Assembly (NCBI GenBank): GCA_950295325.1
Contig: OX485805.1
Coordinates: forward strand, 46,028,758-46,092,757
DNA length: 64,000 bases
Direction of reading: 5' to 3'
Origin: Polytrichum commune
Taxonomy: Eukaryota > Streptophyta > Polytrichopsida > Polytrichales > Polytrichaceae
Positions within the stretch are counted from its first letter, which is position 1, and each line of letters begins with the position of its first letter. The notes below the pieces were generated by a model. The model was not told the origin of the DNA. It searched no databases and worked only from the letters and a program-made list of their open reading frames with translations. This document shows, piece after piece, positions 12,901-24,470 of this stretch. The position numbers and the translations under genes are program-made.

Positions 12901-13327
12901 CGTCACTCAATGGCACCTTCCACTGCACCACCTTCGGCCCTTCCAAGAGATGGCACTGATCATAACCCTCAAACTTCGAAGCTTTCTTAAGCACGATCTT
13001 CTTCAGCTCATTTGCATGTTCCTCTGGGATGAATCCGGATACCACAGCCAGTTGCAGTGACCTGCTGCTCCCGGGTTCGTGATCAAGGCTTTTTTGAAGG
13101 GTTCGCAGCCTATCCTTGCGAGCTTGGTAGTCCCGGTGGTCAGCACTCAAACGATATTTTTGTGTTCTCCAATTTCGTAACCGATGCCACAGGAAGCCTG
13201 CGATCGCACCGATCGCAACCCACACCAGGTTTATGAACCATAGCCCCAAGTTATTGTTGCCGAGGCTCATCCGATTAACAGTGTTAGGCTGAAACTCCGA
13301 AGCACAAATGAAGCCTTCCGTGGCCAT
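6959..13327 (-). CDS. Membrane-anchored AAA ATPase with DUF7025 domain, six exons
   Basis: Predicted exons on the minus strand are 13327-12796, 12692-12615, 12375-12281, 12082-11932, 11102-8978 and 7207-6959 (stop TAG), about 1,080 residues. The start is the first ATG of the open frame (MATEGF). A hydrophobic segment at about residues 27-47 (FINLVWVAIGAIAGFLW) suggests a membrane anchor. A DUF7025-like region lies near residues 565-670 (WDMLWAFFPPGEKVVYQ, DYNGQAW, RGEKFCWL). The AAA module has Walker A GPPGTGKT (9410-9433), Walker B LLDEAD (9251-9268), sensor-1 TTN, an arginine-finger region CSRISVF and, in exon 6, the lid motif FNGREIRNIIQTA. All catalytic motifs are intact. Exon 4 (FIQLPSRQGDEVFVYA) resembles the accessory domain upstream of AAA in related proteins. 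The role is probably ATP-driven remodelling at a membrane; the substrate is unknown. Exon 4 and exon 5 phases disagree with the best splice sites (see findings). Confidence 0.85.
7715..8034. mobile_element. Mutator-like MITE with ~95-bp terminal inverted repeats
   Basis: The left arm (7,715 to about 7,805) and right arm (about 7,945 to 8,034) are inverted copies. They share TAGTAGAA, TATGCC, CAGCCAAAATTRGTTG, TTTTGACCAGCC and GACTACA blocks. Flanks TGGATTAAC (7,706-7,714) and TTGATTAAG (8,035-8,043) match at 7 of 9 positions. Long TIRs plus a 9-bp duplication point to the Mutator superfamily. The core holds a strong hairpin (GTTGGAAAGG against CCTTTCCAAC). A diverged copy of the core lies near 44,110-44,290. 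Confidence 0.7.
8644..8848 (+). repeat. Dispersed repeat, copy 2 (inside last intron)
   Basis: Inverted counterpart of 5,719-5,940; with it, this copy brackets the last exon of the AAA gene. Shared blocks include TCCATAATGTCACATGC and CTTTGGTTGCCACA. Confidence 0.6.
11103..11931 (-). other. Intron 4 of the AAA gene, boundaries partly unresolved
   Basis: The acceptor TTTTTCTTCCAG before exon 5 is strong and the donor CAG|GTAGGA after exon 4 is good. Joining them breaks the reading frame by one base. The interval contains a 105-codon minus frame (11,359-11,676) with hydrophobic runs. It might hide another exon, but I found no splice pair that restores the frame. Confidence 0.5.
12376..12614 (-). 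other. Apparent GC-AG intron (intron 2, 239 bp)
   Basis: Exon 2 ends in GCAGCAG and the next bases are GCATGT, a good match to the GC-type donor. The acceptor is GACGCTGCAG at 12,376. The split codon joins as G plus GG and gives SYAAGYLTIEGLHLSGAVL with no frame problem. No GT donor in this exon gives a comparable join. Confidence 0.6.
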
Positions 13328-13469
13328 TGCAACACTCTTACAACGACCAGAAGATGTCTAGCCCTTAATCTACATCAACTGGAGACAACAAACCACGAAA
13401 GAAGCTGCACAACAATCGATCGAAGTAACTGTACTACTACACCGACAGGATTCACAAACGTAGGTCCGG

Positions 13470-13957
13470 TGATTGTCAATTTTCTTATAAACTCCTCAAC
13501 AGGGCCGCCCAGCAACAAGAAACACTGGAATTGCTTGAGGCCTACTTCGATGTCTCCTGCAACCTATCCTCGGATTCAAGACTTCTGGAGCAGAAAACTG
13601 CTACAACACTTGAAGCCAGAATAATTGAAGAAAGTGAGCTACACTGACAAAAACAGAAGGTATGATGATTATGATGATTGTCAGTTTTCTTAACTTCGAT
13701 GCCTCCGGCAACCTAATAGCCTGGGATTAGACTTCTGAGATGAGCAGAAAACTGCATTTACCGAAAGAAGCCACAACAAAATTGAAGTCTACTACACTCA
13801 CAAGAACAAAAGCATGTAGGACTGATGCATGCTTGTCAAAATTCGTAACTCCTTAAACACCAACTAGAATAACTGCAATTAATGCTTGAGGAGTTCTACT
13901 TCGATGACTCTACGTATTAGCCTCCTGCAGTGGCAACAACCACATGAAGAGACTGGT
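13470..13957 (-). repeat. Triplicated leader upstream of the AAA gene
   Basis: Three diverged units start near 13,470, 13,675 and 13,831. They share GATTGTCARTTTTCTTA, TACTTCGATG-like, AGCAGAAAACTGC and AAGCCA-like blocks. They lie between the ATG (13,327) and the candidate TATA box (14,130), so they would fall in the 5' leader if that box is used. Confidence 0.5.
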
Positions 13958-14129
13958 TCTGCGAATCAGCCTAAATTCTGGAACAACAATAACATCGAAA
14001 CAGACACGATATCTGCTTCATCCTGAAACTCCAAATAGATATTGATGATGATGAACTTGCCGATTCATCACCCAACTTCTGGTCGAATGATAATGCCTCT
14101 ACTGTAAGGGAAAGATGAATCCGAGAACT

Positions 14130-14136
14130 CTTTATA
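14130..14136 (-). promoter_or_regulatory. Candidate TATA box for the AAA gene
   Basis: TATAAAG on the minus strand, about 800 bases upstream of the ATG and in an otherwise AT-moderate context. It is the best TATA match I saw close upstream. An unannotated leader intron cannot be excluded. Confidence 0.3.
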
Positions 14137-14139
14137 CTG

Positions 14140-15600
14140 TTCTCAGATGAGTCTTTAACAAGCTAACGCATCCAATGATGCTAACCCCATCCTAACATTC
14201 ATGGATGCTCTCTTAGAGAAGAATATGACATGATCCTTCAGTCACAGAATCTGATGATGAAAATTTTCATCATCTTGACTAAGTTGATCCTTGATCCTGA
14301 TAAATCATGTTGTCAAATACTTCAGCATCGGAATGTCCCAACTCCTCATGATTAATTAACTTATCAGACACAAATCAATCTTGAGTCATGCTCACGATTG
14401 GGGGGAATATTTATCAACATGTGCCATCAAAACCTTTTTCATACTTACTAAATATATATTTATATTTATACCACCAAGAAGGCTGACTCACTTCTCAAAG
14501 TGGGTCCCAAATATGTGAATTTTCATCACTCGTAAGTTTGACCAAAGTGCAAAGATCGACGTCAAGTTAATAGGTGTTACTGTCTGTAAGCTAAAGCCTA
14601 ATTCCCACATTTGCTTTGACATCTCTGGCAAGCACTGATATTATTTTTGTCCAAGATTTATTTATATCAAGGTTGAGGCATCTATAACCGATGAAATAAG
14701 AGAGTTTGCATCTGTTAAGGAGTAATAGTGGGGAATTCTTTTTCTTGTGAGGAGAAATAAATTCTAAGGAGAGTGTAAAAAATTTAAGAAAAAAATCCAT
14801 CAATATGGAAATTACTACAAATTTCAAAGCGCTAACTTAGCTAGGGTAACACACACTCGATTTATAGTTTAACTCATAAGCGCTCATCTATATGTTAATG
14901 CTTGGCTATGCCAGCTATCAGAACTCTTATGAGGGTAATTAATCATAAGCCGCCACCACATAAAAGTTAACTCCATCCGCCTAAAAATACAGATTTCATC
15001 CACGTCAACATTACATGACCCTAGCAAGAAATGAAATGAATTGTCCGGGAAACTGAAAAGGCTAATGGGATTGAAAGTGCATCAAGATGGTTTCAAACCA
15101 TATAATTTTTTGGAGTGGCAGAGAGCAGTAGCCTCCGTGAGAGAGAGGCTAATGTTAACTTGTTAGTCTAATTGAAAGAAAGACTTGAGGCCTCTATGGA
15201 ACTACGTTCTTAAATAGTCATGGAAACTTATCTCTAGTGTGGTTCTATAGGAGATATTCCAACACAAAATGTGCCTTATTTTCCAATTGCATTGTAGGAG
15301 CGAAAGTGACATAGTCTAGTATCTCTAGAGATAGGGATAATCAATCATCGTCCAATTTCAATGGCAAGTCTATAGTTCAAAGTGCGGTAGGCAACAATGA
15401 TGTTGCGTTGTGATGGAGTCAATGGTTGCTTCAAGTACAATGGACATGGTCGACTATTCCTCAATCTTACTGGGCGATGTGTCTCAAAGTTTGGTCATGG
15501 CAACAATCTTGCACAATGTTTGGGCAGATTTTTGGGCATAATCGGTAGACATCCTAGTGTTTCTAAGTCCCACCAACATGGTAAAGTGGACCAAAAAAGT
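14140..15600. other. Gene-free AT-rich stretch
   Basis: No coding region, terminal repeat or RNA gene could be supported. The open frames here are short and lack domain-like composition. Confidence 0.5.
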
Positions 15601-15630
15601 GCTCCAGTATTTTATAACCATAGTTTTTAT

Positions 15631-16128
15631 GGTCAAATGCCTAAAAGTAGTAGCAAAGTGTTGTTTAAATTAAATATTTTCACATGTGACCTCTATTGTT
15701 GTGTTAAGTACTCAAATATAGAATACCAAGAATAGATCTTCAAAACTTCCCATTTAAAGTAATGCTCAAAAGCAAATGGCTCGATTTGGTTTTGGACGTA
15801 AATTTCATGACCTTATTTATTTTGAAATTGATTTTTTTTCATATTCCTTGAATTCATTGTAAACTGGAGGTCATCATTAAAAGAAAGAAAAAATTATAGA
15901 AAATCATCAATTCAATATGATTCTATTGTAATTTGATAATTACTTGCTCAACATCACCACTTGCACCGCCTTCTAGAACATGTATACTTTTTCTTGAGAT
16001 TTATTTTTGTTAACATAATTTGCTTGGCTTTGTAAATCAGTATGTTTTTAAAATGTTTATGATCTCTTTTCTTACAAAATCCAAAGTTAGTATAGTCTTG
16101 AATCATTTTCACTTAAACATGTGCAAAA
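15631..16128 (+). repeat. Dispersed ~500-bp repeat, copy 1
   Basis: Matches 18,318-18,838 in the same orientation over the whole length. Anchors include GGTCAAATGCNTAAAAGTAG, TTTTGGACGTARATTTCATG and a TCACTTAAACNTATGCAA-like end. It overlaps the 3' part of a 112-codon frame (15,397-15,735), so I do not call that frame a gene. Confidence 0.65.
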
Positions 16129-16557
16129 ATCAAGAACTAAACCATTATGAAAGCTTTTACCCCAAAGTCAAATTTTCATAGCCTTGTGTAACTCCATATG
16201 GAAATCATAGCCATTATTGGGAAGAAAGAAATTCGTGTAATCACAGTATAAATATTGCTCATAAGTGAATGGACATCAAAACATGATACTTCCCATTTCA
16301 TCCGGGGACAATGTTGGGAACCTTCTATAACATAACCCCAACGTTGGTTTTCATATCTGATTCGACACAGGAATTAGTTTCAAAGACCTAGCAATATTTT
16401 CAGTCTCGAAGTTCTTAGAAATAAAGACATTCCTCCACACATCGTTCTAAGTTTGTCAATCAACATGAATGCTTTCAGAGCTTTCAATTACAGTGTTTAA
16501 TAAGAAAGTTAGATCTTTTTTAGCAAGCCAACACTGCAAGAGAGAGAGGCAATGAAC

Positions 16558-16783
16558 ATGGAGGATCAACAGCTACTGTAGTTTCAGATGAAAGAGTTTG
16601 ATTTTGAGGAATAACCGGTTGAAATTCAAGACCTCGGGAAAATTACCCATCATTTTAGAGGAATCTATGCAATATACCTTGAATTATTAATGGAAAACCA
16701 ACCGATCGCAACTTGTAACCAACTGGACTTGGAAACACTAGGATTTTGATCGATTATGCTCGAAAATCTCTCAGGGCACTGGA
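16558..16783 (+). mobile_element. ~220-bp MITE family, degenerate copy
   Basis: Member of the family defined by 41,078-41,295. It keeps AATAACCGGTTGA, CATTTTAGAGGAATCTAT and CGATTATGC blocks and the terminal GGCACTGG-type end. The left terminal repeat has decayed. Confidence 0.55.
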
Positions 16784-17286
16784 GAAAGGGAATTATCGTA
16801 TACAAGCATACCTCGCATATGAATCTTATGGCAGTTCTTCGGGGTACCGCATAAATTTTATGCGATCAAAGGGTTTAATTAATATATTTGGTCCCTGGCT
16901 TTTGTACACTTTGGAATTTGCGAGATTTGGGTCATTTTGCTGCAATCAAGTCAACAGTCCATCCTCTCAGTCTTCAAAAATTATGGGTAGTAAATTGTTA
17001 TGTTTTGGTCAGTGATGAGATTGTGCTCATTGAATGCAGTCCATTGGCACCCTCCGGTCAAAATTGGAGTCATATTGAGTGAGATTTCGACTTTATGGGA
17101 GAGCTAGGGTATTGTGGTACAACAGGGTACTGCCATAAAGTTCATATCCAACATAAAAACCTTGAAATAGTACTATGCAGCCTTGAGCTTAATACTTTGT
17201 TTAGTTTATTTGACTCCGGAAGTAGCTTTAAAGATTCCGAATTACACTTGTCATCGAAGTTATTTAAGAAGAATCATCCACAAACT

Positions 17287-17307
17287 CATAGGGAATAATT
17301 CCCTATG
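17287..17307. other. Perfect 21-bp palindrome
   Basis: Two 10-bp arms, CATAGGGAAT and ATTCCCTATG, around a single A. No gene or element boundary nearby explains it. Confidence 0.6.
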
Positions 17308-17412
17308 AGAGGTATGCTCATATACGATAATTCCCTCTCTCTAATGGCAGGAAAACATGTGCACTTGTCAATAAAATTGGTCATTTTGGATCTATAAACC
17401 AACCTCCAAGTT

Positions 17413-17427
17413 AAACCCTAAACCCTA
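17413..17427. repeat. Short telomere-like repeat
   Basis: Two adjacent AAACCCT units (TTTAGGG on the other strand), the plant-type telomere motif. Two units are also found by chance and in promoters. Confidence 0.4.
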
Positions 17428-18317
17428 AATCTCATAATTGCAAACCAAGTTTTCCCTTCTGCAATACTACTTGTAATTGAACTACTTGTGCTTCGAACTA
17501 GCACATTTCATTGTAGTACCACAATGTTTGTTGTAATATTTTGGGATTTGTTGAATTTTTCATTTTAAAATAAATATAATGGATTCCAGTCAAAATCTTA
17601 ATTCCATGAAGGACAAGGTGAGGAAACTTTTCATCAAAATAAATTCTTAGAAATTTATTAGTTACTCAACATTGCCAACAATGCTATGTCTAGATTAACA
17701 TGGGCCCAACCCACAATAAGGTGCGCCTACCAGAACTGGTCATGAGTCACCATTTTATTCCAGTCTTTGACATTCCTTTGAATAATTCTCATAGATATTG
17801 TCATCACATTTGATTCATGATTTGTAATTTCAACATGTAATATTGCCTCAAACATGAGTATGTATGAAATGTAAGGACTCCTTTCCAATTAGTCCTTAGT
17901 GATACATAGATGAACGCACATAAGAGTATGTTGTTCGCTTCATCATGTTGCTTTTCATTGTCGGTACTTCTCATTGTTGGCACCTATACAAACCTAGTCA
18001 TGTCGGAGTACTAGTGTAGTTTCGAATGACGCAAAAGCCGCAGCACATGTAAAGCACAACTTAGATATGATTAAGTTAGGTGAAGGCCCAAGGGTGCACC
18101 TTTCAACACATGTGGGACCATGTATGAGTGCACAATAGGGGGTTTTACATGTATAATGATGTACAAAATATATTGAGTCTATGCATGTTGAGAGATGCAA
18201 AGATTTATGTGTATGGGAGTGCTTAATACGCCTAGGATAACATGTACTATTATGGAGAGCAAGCACAATCGAGTATACGGAAAACGCGTTGTGGTATAGT
18301 AAAACCCTAATTTTTTT

Positions 18318-18838
18318 GGTCAAATGCATAAAAGTAGTAGCAAAGTGTTGTTTAAGTTGGGTTTTTTTCTCTATGGTGCCCTCGATTGTTGTGTTGGGAC
18401 TCAAATATAGGATGTCAAGATGAGATCTTTAAAACTTATCATTAAAAGTATTGCTGAAAAGGTAATGGCTAACTCTGATTTTGGACGTAGATTTCATGAC
18501 CTTAAATATTTTGAAGTAGGGTTTTTTTGGTCATATTTCTTGAATTTGTTATAAACTTGAGGGCATCACTACAAAAATTTGTAGAAAAAACATCAGCTTA
18601 TTGTAAATTTATCATATTTTAAACAAAAGTTTAGAAAATTACATGTTCGATATATATCTACTTGCACACTACTTGCACCGTCTTCTAAAGTATGTAGACT
18701 TTTCTTGAAAAAAAATTGTCAACACAAATGGCTTGGTTTTGTAGTTCAATGCGTTTTTCAAATGTTTATGATTTTTTCCTTCCCAAAATTCAAAGTTAGT
18801 ATATAGTTTTGAATCACTTTCACTTAAACCTATGCAAG
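18318..18838 (+). repeat. Dispersed ~500-bp repeat, copy 2
   Basis: Partner of 15,631-16,128, with small insertions and deletions throughout. The two copies are about 2.2 kb apart in direct orientation. Confidence 0.65.
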
Positions 18839-19739
18839 GTAATGGAGTTGTATACTTGATTATACTTGCACCCTATGGTAGGTCTTAAGGACCTTAATTT
18901 TTAGAATATTCATAAATGAATGAAAATATGATGGAAAGTTTTGAACAAAATGAGATATTTATTTTGCATTCATCCATGGCATATGTACAAGGAAGGAGAC
19001 CATTAGATTTAGGAGTACATGGAAATGGTCTCTAAAACCATCATTAATGTGAACTACCTTGTGACCACAAAAACTTTGACAAACTAGGCTTTAAGTACAT
19101 TTGAATTTATTCATGAATTTCGGGCGATTCGAACTGCCAAGATGACGTACACTAGATTGCAATACTACACAAATATGGTGATTGGCAAACATGAATTACA
19201 AATGTTTGAAGTTGTGGTTGTTGTGGTTGTTGTGTTGTCACTTTTGTTGTTGTCATTTGGTGTTTTTGTCCCCACAAGTGCACATCCCTTATTATTTTTG
19301 GACAAGTGGTTTCTCCAAATATACTTGAATGTCAGTTATACTTCTATGATATACATATGGTAGCAATCTATTATCAAGGCCAAATAACTCTTGTGTACTT
19401 CCACTATCTTCTTAGCATAAAGGATTTTCTTGTTGTGTAAACACATCTTGACCTTTATACCCTCACTTCAAAATGTACGCATTTTACTACATTTCAATCT
19501 AAAAAAACAATTTGTATATATGGGTGTTTCACATAGGGTAGCGAATGTAGATGTTTCTAGGTTTTATTGGAGAGATGCACCCCATAGGTGTGAAGACCAA
19601 AGTTGCCTTGCTCTTTGAGTTGGACTCCCACCAATCTTAATACCAATATATGAAAGGATCTAGTGAACACAAGTTTCCTATGAATTTTTAGATGAATCAA
19701 TTTTAGATTCCAATTGGGCCCATGTAGACTACTTAAATA

Positions 19740-20535
19740 TCTATAATGTTGGTTTCAGAGGCAAATCGGCCATCGAATAAATAAACAACATCTATTTATG
19801 TGTTAGAATATAGTTTGTCACATTTTTGCTTGCGGTGAGATGATGGGTCCAAGCTCAAAGAGCGAGACATCCAAAATGATAAGATAATATGTGTGGCATG
19901 AAAAGCCAAGGTACAAACCCTAATCCACAAGGCGTGATTGATGCACGCATATATAGGACCCATCGTCCATTGGCTTCATGTACGTCTCTAGTTGAGTTTA
20001 TATATATATAGATATGTTGGCAATTGATTCCCTCTTGACTACTTTGGGGTCTTTGATATTGGTTTCATAGCCAAATCAACCACAAAAATCAATTTTCATG
20101 TTATACATAGTTTGTTGCATTTTATACCTTGAATAGATGGCGCTAAAACCAATGCCTAGAAATCTTGCACAGTAATATACTTATAGGTTTTGTCCATCAT
20201 CATCATCACCATCACCTCGACATCAAACTCGTGTGTTGATTTTAGATCATCTTTCAATAAAACTTTGAACCCTTATCATTTTTGCATAGGGTATTCAAAT
20301 AAGACATACTTTGGTGTGTTGGAATCCCCTCTCAATCGTTAGCAAGAATCATTAATATCATCAAATATAATAATAATAATATCCATGCTCAACACTTAAA
20401 GTGACAGTTTTAGTACCATCTACCATAGATGAGATCGGGGAGACTCGGAAAGGGAGATATGTTTGGAACAACAAGGTACCAACCCAATCTCAAGGGCATG
20501 ATTGAGGCATGCACGCTTGGACCCAGTCTTTGTAG
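19740..20535. repeat. Diverged internally repeated block
   Basis: The TTGGTTTCANAGNCAAATC phrase occurs near 19,748 and 20,064. A phrase built on AAGGTAC, AAACCC or CAACCC, and TGATTGANGCACGCA, ending in GGACCCA, occurs near 19,910-19,970 and 20,470-20,525. This looks like an old tandem or nested duplication. Confidence 0.4.
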
Positions 20536-20589
20536 GTTGCCGACAATACTATTGGACCTATAGCCTTGGAAACTTAGCTTTAAGTAATT

Positions 20590-20760
20590 TATGTGGCCCT
20601 ATTGTGCCCACTTCCAACTCCATAGACAATTTTGACCATTGCATGACTTTGGAAATCCTCTCATCATGTTAGTAATTGCTCCTCGTACAAATTGTCATTC
20701 CAAGTTCTAAAATTAGATTTGAGATATGAAAGTCAAGGGAGGTGAACTAGACATTCCACC
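20590..20760. repeat. Dispersed repeat also present at 27,585-27,750
   Basis: Both stretches carry CACTTCCAACTCC, GACAATTTTGACCATT, GTTAGNAATT and ATTGTCATTNCAA in the same order, giving a diverged 170-bp match. Confidence 0.55.
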
Positions 20761-22099
20761 ACTAACTCAAGTTTTATGTAAATTACCTTAATTTACTGCA
20801 CCGATTATCCATTTAGTGCATGTGTGGCACTAATTCCCGAAATATGTATTTTGCCAAATCTCAAAATTAGTGTGGGTTGAAAGTTTATACTAAATGATAC
20901 TAAGTTCATGTTCACATGCTCATTTACATATATTTCAAGAAGTTAATGTGTGCTCTAAGGTATTGGTAGAGTGAATATATATATGGAGCTGACATTTCAA
21001 AAGTTTTACAAAGTTTGAACTTCCTTTTTTCAGAGGCCAAATCCTTCAACTTCTTCATCATTGCAATACAAGGGCGGGTGGGTGGGAATTTCCGCAAGAC
21101 TCTTTCTATTTCTTTTGCAACTTCCTACTTGGTAACACAATAACATCTTGCATAATGGAGTTGTTTGCAATTATGCCTAACCGGATGTATTGTACAACAT
21201 AGACATTTTGTGTCATAACCTAATTTGCTTTGCAAGAATATGTACCATACTTAGGGTAGCCGCTATCAAATGGTATCCAACAACAAATGTTTGATTTTGA
21301 TTGTCCCATACCTTGGAAGTTTAATCATCTGTCTTCTTGCTTTACCTCATAGTACATATAGCTAATCCACCACATGTATGGAGTACTTACAAGGGAAATG
21401 TTCCTAATAACTTCAACCAATAAATGTGCATAAAATGTCAAAATCACAATACATCATTGTATTGAAGGTGTGAAGGGCTTGCCTCACCTATGCCCATGCA
21501 ATCAACCAACAAACATTTGAGGATTACTTACGTACAGGAGGTAAATAATAGCAGGACCCAATTGTTATCCATGTCACACACATTTAAACTACATCAAATG
21601 CATTGTAGTATTACAAAATAGAACACTCATAGCAACATGACATAAGGGTGTTCAAACATGTCCTTTGGCCATGATTGGTTCACGCCAAGTAGAATATTCC
21701 TCTTGGTGATTGGCCTTGATTTCTCTCACTTTTACCACGTATCTACTACTCCAGTGAGTATGCAGAAAGTTAACCTCACCTCACACTTGCATGAATGGTA
21801 AAAAATGAGGCTCCTTTTAGGGTTAGGGGTTTCTATTGGAGATCTTACCTATGGTATGTTTTCTTCAAAACCCTATTTTTATCATGGGTTAGAGACATGG
21901 GTTACATCTGTAACTATGGTTATTTTGCTCCATTCATCTATGTCCTTGTTACATTTCCGTCATGGTAAGTATGACCACTTCCCATGTCCATATATTTAGA
22001 ATCTCATGAGTACATACGGTAATCGTCTTATTTATAAAGAAGACAATTGTTAGGTGTATTAATGCAAGAGTTTATAATCAAATGTTTTAATGGCATGGC

Positions 22100-22102
<3 letters not shown>

Positions 22103-22140
<38 letters not shown>
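22103..22140. repeat. (GA)n microsatellite
   Basis: Nineteen uninterrupted GA units. Confidence 0.95.
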
Positions 22141-22142
<2 letters not shown>

Positions 22143-22546
22143 CAATCAAATAGACATTCTCACAAGCAACCTAGAAGATCAAAGGGGTAGCCCATGTTTT
22201 GTGCATCTCACCCCACTACCAAAGCATAGTTAACAACTCTCAAGAAACTTTGCTCACAAGCTATCATGTTGTCATTGCTGACATCGAAGAAGCCAAAAAG
22301 CCAACGCACACTTACCAGTGTGGGCCACCAGTGAACGGTTCTTACTAGCACCAATGGCATCTGGTGGCCATCGCTGGCCAAATTGGAGTTGAAAATGGCC
22401 CATGTTGGTAGAAGCCATTCGTTAGTCGTCCACACCAGTAATTGTGAGCATGCTAAAAGTCGAGTCAGATCAAAAAGACCTAAAAAGAAAACCCAACATT
22501 CCAAAACACGTCACAAAAATCAATCACCAAAAGCCCCCCGGAACCA

Positions 22547-22780
22547 ATGAATGGGGAGAACCGACCACTAGTTACAGATGGATTGGTTAAGTTTGAGAAA
22601 TAACTGGTAGATATTCAAGACTTGAAAAAAAAAATTACCCACCATTTTAGAGGAATCTTAGAGAATATGCCTCCCAACTAAGTAAGGAAAACCAAAAGAT
22701 CACCACATTGTAACTGGTTGTCCTCAAAACACTAGGACTTCTGATCGATTATGCCCCAAAAAATTCCCGGACGCTGCCCC
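22547..22780 (+). mobile_element. ~220-bp MITE family, copy
   Basis: Shares ATGGGGAGAACCG, AGTTACAGATGNANTGG, CATTTTAGAGGAATCT and CGATTATGCCC with the reference copy at 41,078. It ends in a CGGACGCTGCCCC-type terminus. Confidence 0.6.
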
Positions 22781-23044
22781 AAACCTCAGATTTCAAACCT
22801 CAAAATCATCGGCCAAAAAATGCCACGTTTTGGCATCATCAGCTGGCTCTCAAGAACTCAGCTGGCCTTTTTTTAAAAAAAGAAAAGCTGCTTCAGAAGC
22901 TCTCATTGCCATTACCGACATTGGAGAAGACAAAGTCCAAAAGTTGGTTAACCCAAAATCCACCCCCAATCACTCACTGGAAAAAGAAATTTTATTTAAG
23001 TGATTGATTAAAATTAAATTGACACAATCAATCACCTCGGCCTG

Positions 23045-23165
23045 CCAACAAGTAGCAACAACAACAACAATAATGTCGGCCAATCCGACGTGAATTTGAG
23101 CCTGTTGGTCCCACCTTGCTCAAGAATCTTCTTGATGAAGGGCGGGGTTTTGTGAGCTAAATTTT
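23045..23165 (-). mobile_element. 3' end of the non-LTR element family, truncated
   Basis: Read on the minus strand it carries the family 3' module: a CATCAAGAAGATTCTTGAGC phrase, then GGNCCAACANGCTCAAATTC and CACGTCGGATTGGCCGACAT. It ends in a TTG-repeat tail instead of poly-A. The coding part is missing. Confidence 0.55.
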
Positions 23166-23589
23166 TGGCCAAATAGTTAAATTATGGGCAGATAGGTAGT
23201 AGTTGGATGAAGCCTCATCCAATTTGATGAAAATAGTTGAATTATAAGCTAGGAAGGTAGTTACAACTATTAGCATGGGCTTAGGCGCCCATAGTTAGTT
23301 ACAGGAATTATCGTCTTCATGGCCAAGCTAAGAGGGCTGGAGGGAGAGAGATGAGCATGCATTTCTCTGAATTGTTTTGAGCGCATAGTTGAACTTATGG
23401 ACTTGTCTCCCTCATCACAGAGATTGTGTGAGGACAATAGTTAAACTATTTCATGAGTAAATTTAGTAATCACCGCAAGGATTGCGGGATACTAGGTTCT
23501 ACTTAAGTACATTGTTATTTTGAATTTTGAGTACATGGAAGGACCGAAGACCAGTCGAACTATTTCTTGTTTGAATTGCATGAATGCAA

Positions 23590-24470
23590 GATTAGGAAAC
23601 CATAGTCAATTGTTGTGACTGCAAGTGATTAAGTTTGGAATTGTGAGAGTGAACATTTGAGAGTTGATAAAGATGAAGCAATGCGGATAGAAAATTGAAT
23701 CATTTGTGAGAAGACGAGAGATTCTGAAATTGCGAGGAAGAAGTAAATTGTGTGAAGGATAGAACGAGAAAGGAAGGAGTGAGAATGTGTGAGGGATTAG
23801 TGAGTGAATGCAAGAGTGAAGCGTGAAGGATTAGGGATTATTGTTGTAAGAATTTCGAGCATTGCGTAACCATTGTCCAAGTGTGAACTCCTAAATATAG
23901 TTAAGAAATTTGAAATTATGAACCAAAAATATGAAGACTGATGTATGGAAAAACTATTGTGTGAGTGAAAAATCTCTTCAGACCGAGAGATAAAAGTTGA
24001 AAGATACGAACATTGAAGACAATAAATTGAGTAGAAGTATGGGCAGTTAGTCCAATTGAGTGATGAATTTATGCAAAATATTTAGCCAAAGCAGGTGATA
24101 AAGAGATAAAGAAGGGTGAAGAGATAATTATGTCCGAGTGAAGTCCGATAAACTATAGGCAGGAGTCGCGATGAGCAAAAGTCCTCGAGCGATCAAGGAT
24201 AGATTCATTGAATTGAAAATTCACCGACGCCTCTAGTGTAGTGGAACTATTGACTCCCTGTGAGAGGGTGAACCAAAGGGTTACCTGTGAAAGGAAGCTG
24301 CGAGAGGAACTAATAAGACATGTGAAAGGCAACAGTCGTGTGTGAGGAAGTCAAAAGGCCAAGTGTCAATCTGTGAGTGGAATTATAGCCCATTGTTGAA
24401 GCATGTGAGAGACAATGAGAGAGGACAAAAGGAAGAGAGAAGAGATTTGGTATGGATAAACTACGACTAT
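23590..24470 (+). other. Strongly purine-skewed stretch
   Basis: The plus strand is dominated by A and G with very little C for almost 900 bases, rich in GTGAGAG, GAAGGA and GAGAGATAAAG-type words. No long open frame exists. This resembles a leader or LTR-like transcript, or a long non-coding RNA, more than coding sequence. I could not find matching LTR ends. Confidence 0.4.

Noticed and set aside
15397-15735. 112-codon plus-strand ORF as a gene
   Set aside because: Its 3' part is the dispersed repeat also found at 18,318, where the frame is broken.
17413-17427. Interstitial telomere or chromosome end
   Set aside because: Only two motif units are present.
19142-19363. Small membrane protein (73 codons with a VVVVVV run)
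   Set aside because: The hydrophobic run comes from a GTTGTGGTT simple repeat.
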